Assembly: GCA_041476545.1 (NCBI GenBank)
Contig: JBGOTP010000084.1
Location: forward strand, 1-15,224
From: JBGOTP01 sp041476545
Lineage (GTDB): Bacteria; Acidobacteriota; Vicinamibacteria; Vicinamibacterales; CAVVIG01
Direction: 5' to 3'
Length of the DNA: 15,224 nucleotides
In this document: piece by piece, positions 1-7,110 of the stretch
How positions within the stretch are numbered: position 1 is the stretch's first letter
Layout: each line of letters begins with the position of its first letter
Notes under the pieces: generated by a model
What the model was told of the DNA's origin: nothing
The model's database searches: none
Seen by the model: only the letters and a program-made list of their open reading frames with translations
Position numbers and translations under genes: made by a program

Positions 1-1203
1 ATCGACCGCTCGCGTCCTCGCGCTGGCAGGCGTCGCGGCGGCCACGGCCGCGGGCGGGACGCCGTTCGCTTGAGTTGATGGCGTCGCGGCGCTGGTGTCC
101 CGAAACACCGCTGGAACCTGCGGTGGGGCCGCGCCCTGAACGGCTGCAGCGGGCGCCGGGACGGCGCGAGTGCGGCTCTCGACCAACAGAAAGCCGGCGA
201 CCAGCACGCAGAACGCAAACCCGCCCGCCAGGAAGAGGCGCTTGCGGAGTGAACCCGTGGGTTTCAGAACCGGTACGCCAGACGCTGAGGACGTTGACGA
301 CACGAACGACGGGGACGCGCGTGACGTCACGCGACCCGAATCGCGGTCGCGTCTCACGCGCTGCAGGTCGACGCGGAGATCGGCGGCGGTCTGATACCGC
401 AGGCGGCGATCCTTTTCGAGCGCTTTGGCAATGATCCGCTCGAGGTCAAGCGACACATCGGCGTTCAGTGCTGTCGGGGCGGTCGGATCCCGGTTCAGGA
501 TCGCGTCGAAAATCACGGCCGATGTACTGCCGGAAAACGTCTGGTGCCCCGTCGCCATCTCGTACAACACGACACCGAACGAAAACACATCGGTCCGGGC
601 GTCGAGTTCCTCAGCGCGCGCCTGCTCCGGAGACATGTAGGCGACCGTCCCGACCGCCGTGCCTTTCGTCGTCAGCGGGTCCGCCACGAGCCTGGTCATC
701 TCCACCGACGCTCCTGGCGAAACCCTATCGGCCCGAACGATTTTCGCCAGACCGAAATCGAGAATCTTCGCCTGGCCGCGCGTCGTGACGAAAATGTTGG
801 CGGGCTTGATATCGCGGTGCAGAACCCCGGCTGCATGCGCCGCGTCCAGGCCATCCGCGATCTGAATCGCCAGATCGAGCATGAAGGCGCTCTCGAGCGG
901 CCGTCCGGCAATCTGACGGCCGAGCGTCTGCCCCTCGAGCAGTTCCATGGCGATGAACGGCGAGCCCCCATGCTCATCGACTTCGTAAATGGTACAGATG
1001 CTCGGGTGATTCAGGGCCGAGGCCGTGCGGGCTTCCAGCAGAAAGCGATCCGCGGCGTGTACGTCGTTGGTGTGGTCGGACGGCAGGAACTTCAACGCGA
1101 CCAGCCGCGACAGCTTGATATCCTCGGCCTTGTAGACGACACCCATGCCGCCGGCGCCGAGCACGTCGACCACCCGGTAGTGCGAAATGGTCTGACCGAT
1201 CAT
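1..1203 (-). CDS. Membrane-anchored Ser/Thr protein kinase (PknB/Hanks type), 3' end outside the window
   Basis: Eukaryotic-like protein kinase that transfers the ATP gamma-phosphate to Ser/Thr of target proteins. The visible 401 residues contain the full catalytic domain: glycine-rich loop LGAGGMG (about 15-21), catalytic lysine in VALK (K38), HRDIKPAN loop with catalytic D131, DFG with metal-binding D149, and an APE-like segment read as YMSPEQA. A juxtamembrane KRLRK-like stretch and one hydrophobic segment (about 323-341) follow, then a Pro/Ala-rich stretch expected to be periplasmic. The frame is open to base 1, so the sensor region is missing. ATG at 1203 gives the standard kinase N-terminus (MIGQTISHYRV). 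No Shine-Dalgarno is visible. The gene is divergent from the TonB-C gene. All key catalytic residues are present, so an active kinase is expected; its targets and ligand are unknown. Confidence 0.93.
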   Translation of the reverse strand, partial: MIGQTISHYRVVDVLGAGGMGVVYKAEDIKLSRLVALKFLPSDHTNDVHAADRFLLEARTASALNHPSICTIYEVDEHGGSPFIAMELLEGQTLGRQIAGRPLESAFMLDLAIQIADGLDAAHAAGVLHRDIKPANIFVTTRGQAKILDFGLAKIVRADRVSPGASVEMTRLVADPLTTKGTAVGTVAYMSPEQARAEELDARTDVFSFGVVLYEMATGHQTFSGSTSAVIFDAILNRDPTAPTALNADVSLDLERIIAKALEKDRRLRYQTAADLRVDLQRVRRDRDSGRVTSRASPSFVSSTSSASGVPVLKPTGSLRKRLFLAGGFAFCVLVAGFLLVESRTRAVPAPAAAVQGAAPPQVPAVFRDTSAATPSTQANGVPPAAVAAATPASARTRAVD

Positions 1204-1215
1204 GGGGAGGAAAAG

Positions 1216-1245
1216 AGCTTAGGTGCCCGCGCGGACGGTTGTCAA
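1216..1245 (-). promoter_or_regulatory. Candidate sigma70-like promoter for the kinase gene
   Basis: On the minus strand a perfect TTGACA lies at 1245-1240, followed after 18 bp by TAAGCT at 1221-1216, a weak -10 (3/6 matches). Transcription would begin only a few bases before the ATG at 1203, giving an almost leaderless mRNA. This fits the lack of a ribosome binding site there. Pattern-based inference only. Confidence 0.3.
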
Positions 1246-1312
1246 TGGATAGCGCCGGGTGAAGGCGCACCTCAGAGCGGTTCGGGGTCTGGTATCCTTG
1301 CCTCCGAGCGAA

Positions 1313-2179
1313 ATGGCGCGAACACGTCGAGCAACACTCGCGCTCCTGGTCGCGCTTTCAGCGTGGCCAAATGCGACGTTGGCGCAGACGCCGCCTGGCC
1401 CCGCCACAATCAACGCACAGACCCCCACTACACCACCGGTCGCCCCCGCTCGGGGAGGAGAGGTCACGCTCGAAGGCGAGTGGCATAACAGGCTCCCGCG
1501 GGGCGTCGTCGTCGAGCATGTCGTCGTGTCCTGGGGGACCAAGGGCTGGACGGCGCAACTCTGGAGCGCGTGCAAGGAATGCGATTGGGGCGAGCGGCCG
1601 CTGAAACCTCGCGGCTCCACGAACCAGACGACCATCACTCGGGCGGCCGCGGAGTGGCCCCGGGGCTTCGTCACGTCCGCTCGTGGCACAACAACGACGG
1701 TGGATTTCACGCTCGACCATGACGTGCTTCGGCTGAACTTTCGAACGGTTTCCGTCAGCGGAAGTCAACGCGCGACGTCGACCGCTGTCGAGGAGTTCGT
1801 GCGAGTCGTCCCGCCCACGACCGGCGGACCTTCGTCGGAAACGCCATCATCACGACCGCCCGCTTCAGCCAGCGTGGCTGCTGTCGGCGCCGGAGTTCAG
1901 CAACCTCAGGCCGTTCGCCAAGTCAACCCCTCCTACCCTCTCCCGGCGATGCGGGCGAGAGTCGAAGGAACGGTGATCGTTCAGGGCATCGTGCAGCTGG
2001 ATGGCACGCTGAGCGACGCGCGAGTAGTTCGATCGGTCGACCAGAAGTACGGACTGGATGAGGAAGCCTTGAAGACCGCCCGGCAGTGGATCTTTGCGCC
2101 AGGCACCAAAGATGGCCAACCGGTGCCCATGCCGGTGACGATCTCCATCGACTTCCGCATCCGAAACTCGCGCCCCTGA
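1313..2179 (+). CDS. Secreted/periplasmic TonB C-terminal-domain protein
   Basis: 288-residue protein with an N-terminal Sec-type signal peptide (basic MARTRR, hydrophobic core to about residue 20, probable cleavage after ATLA). The middle (about 45-170) matches no family I can name and holds a CxxC pair (C87, C90). A Ser/Thr/Pro-rich linker (about 167-195) leads to a clear TonB C-terminal domain (about 199-286): VNPSYP start, EGTVIVQGIVQLDG core, and the ALKTARQWIFAPG and MPVTISIDF strands. Canonical TonB spans the inner membrane; here the only hydrophobic segment looks cleavable, so the protein may act free in the periplasm rather than as an ExbBD-coupled energy transducer. The start was chosen at the ATG giving the signal peptide; an in-frame upstream ATG at 1259 would add 18 residues and spoil it. 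Divergent from the kinase, convergent with the SDR. Confidence 0.85.
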   Translation: MARTRRATLALLVALSAWPNATLAQTPPGPATINAQTPTTPPVAPARGGEVTLEGEWHNRLPRGVVVEHVVVSWGTKGWTAQLWSACKECDWGERPLKPRGSTNQTTITRAAAEWPRGFVTSARGTTTTVDFTLDHDVLRLNFRTVSVSGSQRATSTAVEEFVRVVPPTTGGPSSETPSSRPPASASVAAVGAGVQQPQAVRQVNPSYPLPAMRARVEGTVIVQGIVQLDGTLSDARVVRSVDQKYGLDEEALKTARQWIFAPGTKDGQPVPMPVTISIDFRIRNSRP

Positions 2180-2184
2180 GTCCA

Positions 2185-2255
2185 ACTTCTGACTTTTGAC
2201 TTCTCACTTTCTGACTTCTCACTTCTCACTTCTCAGTTTTCACTTCTCAGTTTTC
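2185..2255. repeat. Heptanucleotide tandem array between convergent stop codons
   Basis: Ten consecutive units of 7 bp (one of 8 bp) with consensus ACTTCTC and variants ACTTCTG, ACTTTTG and AGTTTTC fill almost the whole 75-bp gap between the TGA of the TonB-C gene (2177-2179) and the stop of the SDR gene (2255-2257 on the minus strand). The plus strand is a pyrimidine-rich tract, in contrast to the GC-rich surroundings. The period of 7 resembles the short tandemly repeated repetitive sequences known from cyanobacteria. No terminator-type hairpin is seen inside it. Confidence 0.9.
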
Positions 2256-3034
2256 TACCCCGGTTCCCCCGCTGTCACCGGCACGCACTGGCCCGAAATG
2301 TTCCGCGCGTGATCGCTGCAGAGAAACACCGCCACCCGCGCGATGTCTTCCGCCGTCGTCATGCGGTGCAACGGTGAACGGTCGGTGAACGACTTGCGCA
2401 TGGCCTCTTCGGAAATACCACGGACCTGCGCCTGCCCCGCGATCACGCGATCGATGCGATCGCCCTCGACGGCACCCGGAGCGATGGCGTTGACCGTGAT
2501 GTTGTGACGTCCCAGCTCGAGCGCCAGTCCGTACGTCATCCCGAGCTGCCCCGCCTTCGCGGAACAGTATCCGACGCGATACGCCAGCCCGCGGCGCCCC
2601 GCCATCGACGCCACGTTGACAATGGCGCCGCGCCCCGCCTGAATCATGGCCGGCACGGCGAATCGCGTGCACACGTAGGAACTCGTCAGGCACGAGTTGA
2701 TCGTGTACAGCCAGTCCTCCATCAGATAGTCCTGCACCGGCTTGGTCGGTCCGCCGTCGCCGGCGTTGTTCAGGAGACAGTCCACATGACCGTACGCGGT
2801 GAGCGTCTCGTCCACCGCGCGCTTCACGTCCTGTTCATTCGACGCGTCGGCCACGATCGCCAGCGCGTCGCCGCCGTCGTGTCGGATGGACGCCGCGGTT
2901 TCCTCCACGAGATCCTGTGTGCGCGCGACGCAGGCAACCCTGGCGCCTTCCTGGGCCAACAACCGGCTGGCCACGCGACCAATCCCCTTGCTGGCGCCGG
3001 TCACGATCGCCACGCGTCCCGTCAGTAGTCCCAC
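2255..3034 (-). CDS. Short-chain dehydrogenase/reductase (SDR), classical type
   Basis: 259-residue NAD(P)-dependent oxidoreductase of the classical SDR family, expected to be cytoplasmic and homotetrameric. Visible motifs: TGASKGIG cofactor loop (12-19), a D63 in VADAS, NNAG (89-92), and a complete catalytic tetrad N113, S143, Y156, K160 (YCSAK). The C-terminal SGQCVPVTAGEP replaces the common SGQ-x-x-x-VDGG ending. Family length is normal (about 250). The substrate cannot be assigned; a hydroxyacyl or cyclic alcohol is possible. The start is GTG at 3034, chosen because it begins the conserved LLTGRVAIVTGA strand and has a strong Shine-Dalgarno. An ATG two bases upstream is out of frame and stops after four codons. 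Both flanks carry heptamer repeat arrays. Confidence 0.9.
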   Translation of the reverse strand: MGLLTGRVAIVTGASKGIGRVASRLLAQEGARVACVARTQDLVEETAASIRHDGGDALAIVADASNEQDVKRAVDETLTAYGHVDCLLNNAGDGGPTKPVQDYLMEDWLYTINSCLTSSYVCTRFAVPAMIQAGRGAIVNVASMAGRRGLAYRVGYCSAKAGQLGMTYGLALELGRHNITVNAIAPGAVEGDRIDRVIAGQAQVRGISEEAMRKSFTDRSPLHRMTTAEDIARVAVFLCSDHARNISGQCVPVTAGEPG

Positions 3035-3039
3035 ATCAG

Positions 3040-3046
3040 CCTCCTC
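3040..3046 (-). promoter_or_regulatory. Strong Shine-Dalgarno deciding a GTG start
   Basis: GAGGAGG on the minus strand lies 5 nt before the GTG at 3034. The overlapping ATGTG places an out-of-frame ATG (3036-3034) only 3 nt after the Shine-Dalgarno, so the GTG has the better spacing and the only useful frame. Confidence 0.7.
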
Positions 3047-3075
3047 AGACGACGATCAACTTAGAGCCGTTGCGA

Positions 3076-3170
3076 AATCAGGGCTAAGGGCTGAGAGCTA
3101 AGGGCTGAACGTGGCAAGATCCGCCGGCAATCCGGGACGAGCCCTCAGCCCTTGACAGTGAGCCCTGATT
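3076..3170. repeat. Inverted pair of heptamer arrays (AGGGCTR family) forming a long imperfect hairpin
   Basis: Left arm: four consecutive 7-bp units at 3080-3107 (AGGGCTA, AGGGCTG, AGAGCTA, AGGGCTG). Right arm at 3139-3166: the same unit in reverse orientation (GAGCCCT, CAGCCCT, a diverged unit, GAGCCCT). AATCAGGGCT (3076-3085) pairs perfectly with AGCCCTGATT (3161-3170), and AAGGGCTGA (3086-3094) pairs with TCAGCCCTT (3145-3153) across a 7-nt bulge. The element lies between the stop of the 3198-6524 gene and the start of the SDR gene, both on the minus strand. It could act as a transcript-stabilising stem or factor-dependent terminator. No T-run follows it. Confidence 0.85.
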
Positions 3171-3197
3171 CTTCGACATGCTCTTAGCGACCGCCGA

Positions 3198-6100
3198 TCA
3201 CTGTTGTCTCGCCTGCGCGAGGCCCTCGCGCGCGGTTGTCGATTCCGGATCGAGCCAGAGCGCCTCCGCGAAGTGCCGGGCGGCGGCCGGTCGGCTTCCT
3301 GCCTGCAGCTCGAGAATGCCGAGGTTCGTGTACGCGGTGCTGTCGTGCGCGTTGAAACGAAGGGATGTCTGAAACGCATCGCGCGCCGGCTCCGGCTGGT
3401 CCAGCTTCAGGTACGCCGCCCCCATCACATCGTAGACCGCGGCAAACTGCGGATCCGCGGCAACGGCGCGGGCGCCCAGCTTCACCGCCTCCGCAAACTC
3501 GCCATGGAGCAACCTGGCCACGGCGGCGTAGTGAAATGTCACGGCCAGGGCGGGCACCGTCAGCTGCAGTTTCTGGACGATGACATCGAGTTGTTCGGTG
3601 TCATTCATCTTGGCAAACATCGAGGCGAGTTGGTCGAGGGCGATGACCTGAACGGGCGTGATCTCGGCCGCCTGCCGCGCCGCCTCGATGGCGGCATCGA
3701 GCGCGCCGCCGTCAACCAGCAACTTCGACTTCGTCACCCAGATCGCCGGATTGAGGGGATGCGCGCCCGCCAGCGCCGTAACCTGCTCGAGCGCCAGGGG
3801 CACGCGGCCGGCCAGCGCGGCGGTCCGCTCCAGGCCGTCGAGCCCGCCCGCATCGTTCGGATCGAGGGTCACGGCGCGCGAATAGTCGTCGTACGCGATC
3901 GCCGGCACGTTCGCCTTGAGCATCATCGCCCCGCGATTGCGCCACTCGGCCGCCGTCGCGCCGGCCCTGGCCTGGCGAACCACGGGTGGCCCGCCCTGCG
4001 CGTCGAGGAGGCGCATCAGACTCGCCGCATTCCGGGCCGCGTCGCGATTGTCCATCGCGCGCGGTCCGGAGAACTCGAGCGCCATGCGATCGTCGGCCTG
4101 CAGCATGGCGCCGGCCGTGTACTGTTGGAGTTCCGACGGCCCGCCGGCAAAGAGCGACCAGATCGCGAACGGCTCCATCGCCGACGCCTCGCGCAGATCC
4201 TCCGCCACGCCGGGCCGCTGCCACGCCTGGTCGACGTTCGCCATCCGCGCGTCGAGCGGATCGTTTGAGGCCACGAGGATCACATCGTCCTCGCCCACCA
4301 TCCACACGGTCCCGTTGGGAAAGACCGACGTGAAGGTGGCCACGATCGACCGCAGATCGCCGGCGCTGATGTTGTAGGTGTGCGCCCATTGCGACATGAT
4401 GCCGCCCGGCGCGAGGCGGGCGCGCGCCGCCACGAAGAACTCGCGCGTGAAGAGCGCCGCCACGCCGGCGATCCAGGGATTCGATGGCTCGGAAATGATG
4501 ACGTCGTACGTGCGGGTGGACAGCGCGAGATGCGACCGTCCGTCGCCCACAATCAGATGCGTGCGCGGGTCGTCCAGCGCGTTTCGGTTCTCTGTGGCGA
4601 AGAACCGCGATGCCGCAACGACCTCCGGCGAGATTTCAACGACATCCACGCCGGTGATCGGGTGGCGCAACGCCGCCGCCAGCGTCACGCCGCTCCCGAC
4701 GCCAATGACACAGACCTCGCGCGGATTCTCATGCAGGAGCAACGGCAGATGCGCAATGAGCTTCTGCGTGAGCATGTCGCTCCCGTTGGACGCGTCGACC
4801 TTGCCGTCGATGGCCAGTGTCGTCGTGCCCGTGAGCCGCTTCACGGTAACGGTGGACGCCGCGCCTTCGCCGTAGTACAGCAGCGTGCCCGCGGTGAGGG
4901 CCGTTTCCAGATCGAGATCCTTGGCGACATACGCCGAGTACTTGTACACACCACTCGCCAGCAGTTCCAGGTCCCACGCGGGACTGAACACGAAGATCGC
5001 GAGGCTCACCGCAGTCCCGACGAGCCCGTACAGACGGACGCGCAGTGACAGCTTCCCCCGGATCGCCGCGACGACACCCGCCAGCATCAGCAGTACGGTC
5101 ACCAGGTGCAGGGTCTGCTGAAGCCCGAGCATCGGGATGGTGACAAAGCCTGCCAGCAACGAGCCCGCAACGGCGGCGATCGTGTTGATGGCGTACACGA
5201 GTCCCACCTGGCGGGCGATCGGCATCGACGAATGGCGGATGCTCGCCAGCGCGAGGGGGAAGGCGGCGCCGAAGCCGGCCGCGGCCGGCACGATCAGAAA
5301 CACTCCGAGCAGTAGCGCGCGCACCAGCATGCGGTCGAAGGTATCGGGAACGCCGGCAATCTGCTCGGCCACCCGGCGCGGGACTTCTCCACCGGCGAGG
5401 GTACAGGCCACGCTGGCAAAGACGGCCGCGCCCGTCAACGTGAACGTGAGCCACGCGGCAGGGCGCCGGGTTCGGCCCGCGACCCACGCGCCCAATCCGG
5501 AACCGCACGCCAGCCCTCCAATCAGCGCGGCGACCGTCGTCGCAAACGCGTACGTCGTCGGTCCAAGCGCCAGCGCAAGCACACGGGTCCACGTGATCTC
5601 GAACATCAGGGACGCACAGCCCGACAATCCGACCACGACAGCGGCAAACCCCGGGATTTCCAGGCGGGAGGATTCGCCCGCGCTCTGACGTGCCTTTGCG
5701 CGAGCACGAGCACGGGCTCGATGGAAGTGGTCCCGCTCCGCGTCCGGGCTGTGGCTCCCGTGATGGCCATGACGCGACTTTTTCTGCCGATCCGCAGCCT
5801 CAGTTCCCTGGGGCGATTCGACTGGAGTGGTCGACGACACGAACCCGCCCGGGGGATCGTCGGCCGATCGCGCCAGCGTCAGCACGGCCACGACCGCCAG
5901 TCCGCTCGCCGCAACACCGACCCAGGTCGTGCCCGAGACGCCAATCGTCGGGATGAGCACGAATCCCGCCGCGATCGCGCCGACCGTGGCACCGGCCGTG
6001 TTCACCGCGTAGAGCATCCCGCCGAGGCGTCCGACCCGGACCCTGGCTTTGCCCGGATCACTCTGGGCATCTTGTACAGGCTGCGCATCCCACCGGCTCG

Positions 6101-6524
6101 CCCATCGCACGGCAAGCGGAAAGGTTGCGCCGAGCGCCGCCGCGGGCAGGAGGATGAGCACGAGACTCGAGAACACTCGCGCGAGCGGAAACAGCACGCC
6201 CGATGCGCCGTTCTGATACGTCCAGACCAGAAGGGGTCTCAGGGCCCGGAGTTCCCGCGGGAGGAGCAGCGCAGCCACACCGACAAAACACTCGAGCGCG
6301 ATGTACGCGAACAGACACTGTCGTGGCTTCATCCGCGGCGCGACCTGCCCGGCCACAAGGGCTCCGCCGGCCAGGCCGCCCATGAAGGCCGCGACAACCG
6401 TGCTCGTGGCTGCCGTCGTGTGCCCCATGTACAAAGTGAGGAGCCGGGTCCAGCTCACCTCATAGATCAAGCCGGCCAAGCCGGAACACGCGTACGCCGC
6501 AAGGAACAGCCGCCTTCTGTACAT
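3198..6524 (-). CDS. Fused MFS-like membrane domain, spermidine-synthase-like domain and TPR protein
   Basis: 1108 residues. Two homologous membrane blocks (about 5-218 and 292-515) repeat the same landmarks: Y/FE(V/I)(S/T)WTR (21-27 and 309-314) and LVYA(I/V)NT...GF-hydrophobic-IP (171-192 and 443-464). A His/Arg-rich hydrophilic linker (about 225-288) joins them. A spermidine/spermine-synthase-like Rossmann domain (about 525-770) follows, with GVGSG (608-612), acidic ribose-binding D627/E630 and GDGR (660-663). At the catalytic position it reads DVIISEPSNPW instead of the usual D-S-x-D-P, so true aminopropyl transfer is doubtful; this variant is common in fused MFS/spermidine-synthase-like proteins. 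The C-terminus (about 865-1105) is helical TPR, with a last repeat ending LWLDPES. ATG at 6524 has no Shine-Dalgarno. Inner-membrane localisation is expected; substrate unknown. Confidence 0.85.
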   Translation of the reverse strand: MYRRRLFLAAYACSGLAGLIYEVSWTRLLTLYMGHTTAATSTVVAAFMGGLAGGALVAGQVAPRMKPRQCLFAYIALECFVGVAALLLPRELRALRPLLVWTYQNGASGVLFPLARVFSSLVLILLPAAALGATFPLAVRWASRWDAQPVQDAQSDPGKARVRVGRLGGMLYAVNTAGATVGAIAAGFVLIPTIGVSGTTWVGVAASGLAVVAVLTLARSADDPPGGFVSSTTPVESPQGTEAADRQKKSRHGHHGSHSPDAERDHFHRARARARAKARQSAGESSRLEIPGFAAVVVGLSGCASLMFEITWTRVLALALGPTTYAFATTVAALIGGLACGSGLGAWVAGRTRRPAAWLTFTLTGAAVFASVACTLAGGEVPRRVAEQIAGVPDTFDRMLVRALLLGVFLIVPAAAGFGAAFPLALASIRHSSMPIARQVGLVYAINTIAAVAGSLLAGFVTIPMLGLQQTLHLVTVLLMLAGVVAAIRGKLSLRVRLYGLVGTAVSLAIFVFSPAWDLELLASGVYKYSAYVAKDLDLETALTAGTLLYYGEGAASTVTVKRLTGTTTLAIDGKVDASNGSDMLTQKLIAHLPLLLHENPREVCVIGVGSGVTLAAALRHPITGVDVVEISPEVVAASRFFATENRNALDDPRTHLIVGDGRSHLALSTRTYDVIISEPSNPWIAGVAALFTREFFVAARARLAPGGIMSQWAHTYNISAGDLRSIVATFTSVFPNGTVWMVGEDDVILVASNDPLDARMANVDQAWQRPGVAEDLREASAMEPFAIWSLFAGGPSELQQYTAGAMLQADDRMALEFSGPRAMDNRDAARNAASLMRLLDAQGGPPVVRQARAGATAAEWRNRGAMMLKANVPAIAYDDYSRAVTLDPNDAGGLDGLERTAALAGRVPLALEQVTALAGAHPLNPAIWVTKSKLLVDGGALDAAIEAARQAAEITPVQVIALDQLASMFAKMNDTEQLDVIVQKLQLTVPALAVTFHYAAVARLLHGEFAEAVKLGARAVAADPQFAAVYDVMGAAYLKLDQPEPARDAFQTSLRFNAHDSTAYTNLGILELQAGSRPAAARHFAEALWLDPESTTAREGLAQARQQ

Positions 6525-6627
6525 GTGGGTGAAAAGTGTATCCGAATGGAAGCGTCAGCCTCGAAGTGGCGCAGTCCCCGAACGCGGCGGCGCGCTGATT
6601 GATGAGCGCCCATCACGTAGCATCCTT

Positions 6628-6673
6628 AACATGTTGATTAAATCAATTTAGATATTGATTTAGTCAACATGTT
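6628..6673. promoter_or_regulatory. Large AT-rich inverted repeat, candidate operator
   Basis: Two 20-bp arms (6628-6647 and 6654-6673) match as inverted repeats at 19 of 20 positions, separated by the 6-nt TTAGAT. The arms begin AACATGTTGA and contain TTGATTAAATCAA, itself nearly palindromic, so several nested half-sites exist. It is the only strongly AT-rich stretch in the window and lies just before the DUF2089-type regulator gene (ATG 6700). This fits autoregulation by a dimeric or tetrameric DNA-binding protein. The rest of the 175-bp gap (6525-6627 and 6674-6699) shows nothing else recognisable. Confidence 0.75.
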
Positions 6674-6683
6674 TAGCCATAGT
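6655..6683 (+). promoter_or_regulatory. Candidate promoter for the DUF2089/SHOCT operon
   Basis: TTGATT at 6655-6660 and CATAGT at 6678-6683 are separated by 17 bp and would start transcription near 6690, ten bases before the ATG at 6700. The -35 lies inside the right arm of the inverted repeat, so protein binding there would block polymerase. Each hexamer matches the consensus only partly. Confidence 0.3.
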
Positions 6684-6699
6684 GTCTCCATTAAATGTT

Positions 6700-7086
6700 A
6701 TGGGACATGACTGGCAGGAACTCAGCAAGCTCATCGGCAGCCAGCCGATAGAAATCGAACGCGTCCGTCTGGTCGACACCGGCGTCGCCATCGAGGGTCC
6801 GTTCACGCTGCCGCCGCTCGCGCAGCTTCCCGCCGACGATCAGGTCTTCGTCGCGGCGTTTGTCAGGTGTCACGGCTCCATCAAGCAGATGGAGAAGTAT
6901 TTTGGCGTCAGCTATCCGACGATCAAGAACCGCCTGAACAAGATCGGCAGCCAGCTCTCGTTTGTCGAGATCGAGCACAGTACGGATGCCGACGCGCAAC
7001 AGCACACACCGAGTGACGTCCTCGATCGCCTGTCGCGCGGCGATCTGACCGTCGCTCAGGCCCTGGCACGCCTGAAAGAAAAGTAA
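6700..7086 (+). CDS. DUF2089-type helix-turn-helix regulator
   Basis: 128-residue soluble protein. Residues about 20-85 match the DUF2089 pattern: VRLVDTGVAIEGPFTLPPLAQL, then a helical segment with VAAFVRCHGSIKQMEKYFGVSYPTIKNRLNKI, whose second part (about 61-82) is a helix-turn-helix. The zinc-ribbon found at the N-terminus of some DUF2089 proteins is absent. The C-terminal segment (about 104-128, VLDRLSRGDLTVAQALARL) is a small SHOCT-like helical motif also present at the N-terminus of the next gene product. A DNA-binding transcriptional role is inferred. The ATG at 6700 is preferred; a GTG at 6682 would add six residues and overlap the proposed -10. No Shine-Dalgarno is visible for either, in line with a very short leader. 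First gene of the operon to 9137. Confidence 0.78.
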   Translation: MGHDWQELSKLIGSQPIEIERVRLVDTGVAIEGPFTLPPLAQLPADDQVFVAAFVRCHGSIKQMEKYFGVSYPTIKNRLNKIGSQLSFVEIEHSTDADAQQHTPSDVLDRLSRGDLTVAQALARLKEK

Positions 7087-7096
7087 AAAAAACAGA

Positions 7097-7104
7097 GGGA
7101 GGAG
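7097..7104 (+). promoter_or_regulatory. Strong Shine-Dalgarno before the SHOCT-like gene
   Basis: GGGAGGAG ends 6 nt before the ATG at 7111, in the 24-bp gap after the DUF2089 stop. Such a strong site after an apparently leaderless first gene predicts that the second protein is made in excess over the regulator. Confidence 0.7.
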
Positions 7105-7110
7105 ACGCCC

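Noticed and set aside
544..1488. Long open frame on the plus strand opposite the kinase
   Set aside because: The translation has no recognisable domain and is rich in Arg/Gly/His, as expected for the antisense of a GC-rich gene; the minus-strand kinase has all catalytic motifs.
2185..3170. Short repeats considered as a CRISPR array
   Set aside because: Units are 7 bp with no unique spacers and no cas genes nearby.
3204..4268. Plus-strand open frame opposite the TPR region
   Set aside because: Arg-rich antisense shadow without motifs; the minus strand encodes a continuous 1108-residue protein.
5721..6602. Plus-strand open frame opposite the first membrane half
   Set aside because: Composition dominated by Arg, Pro and His, no family features; it extends past the true gene start only because stops are rare in this GC content.
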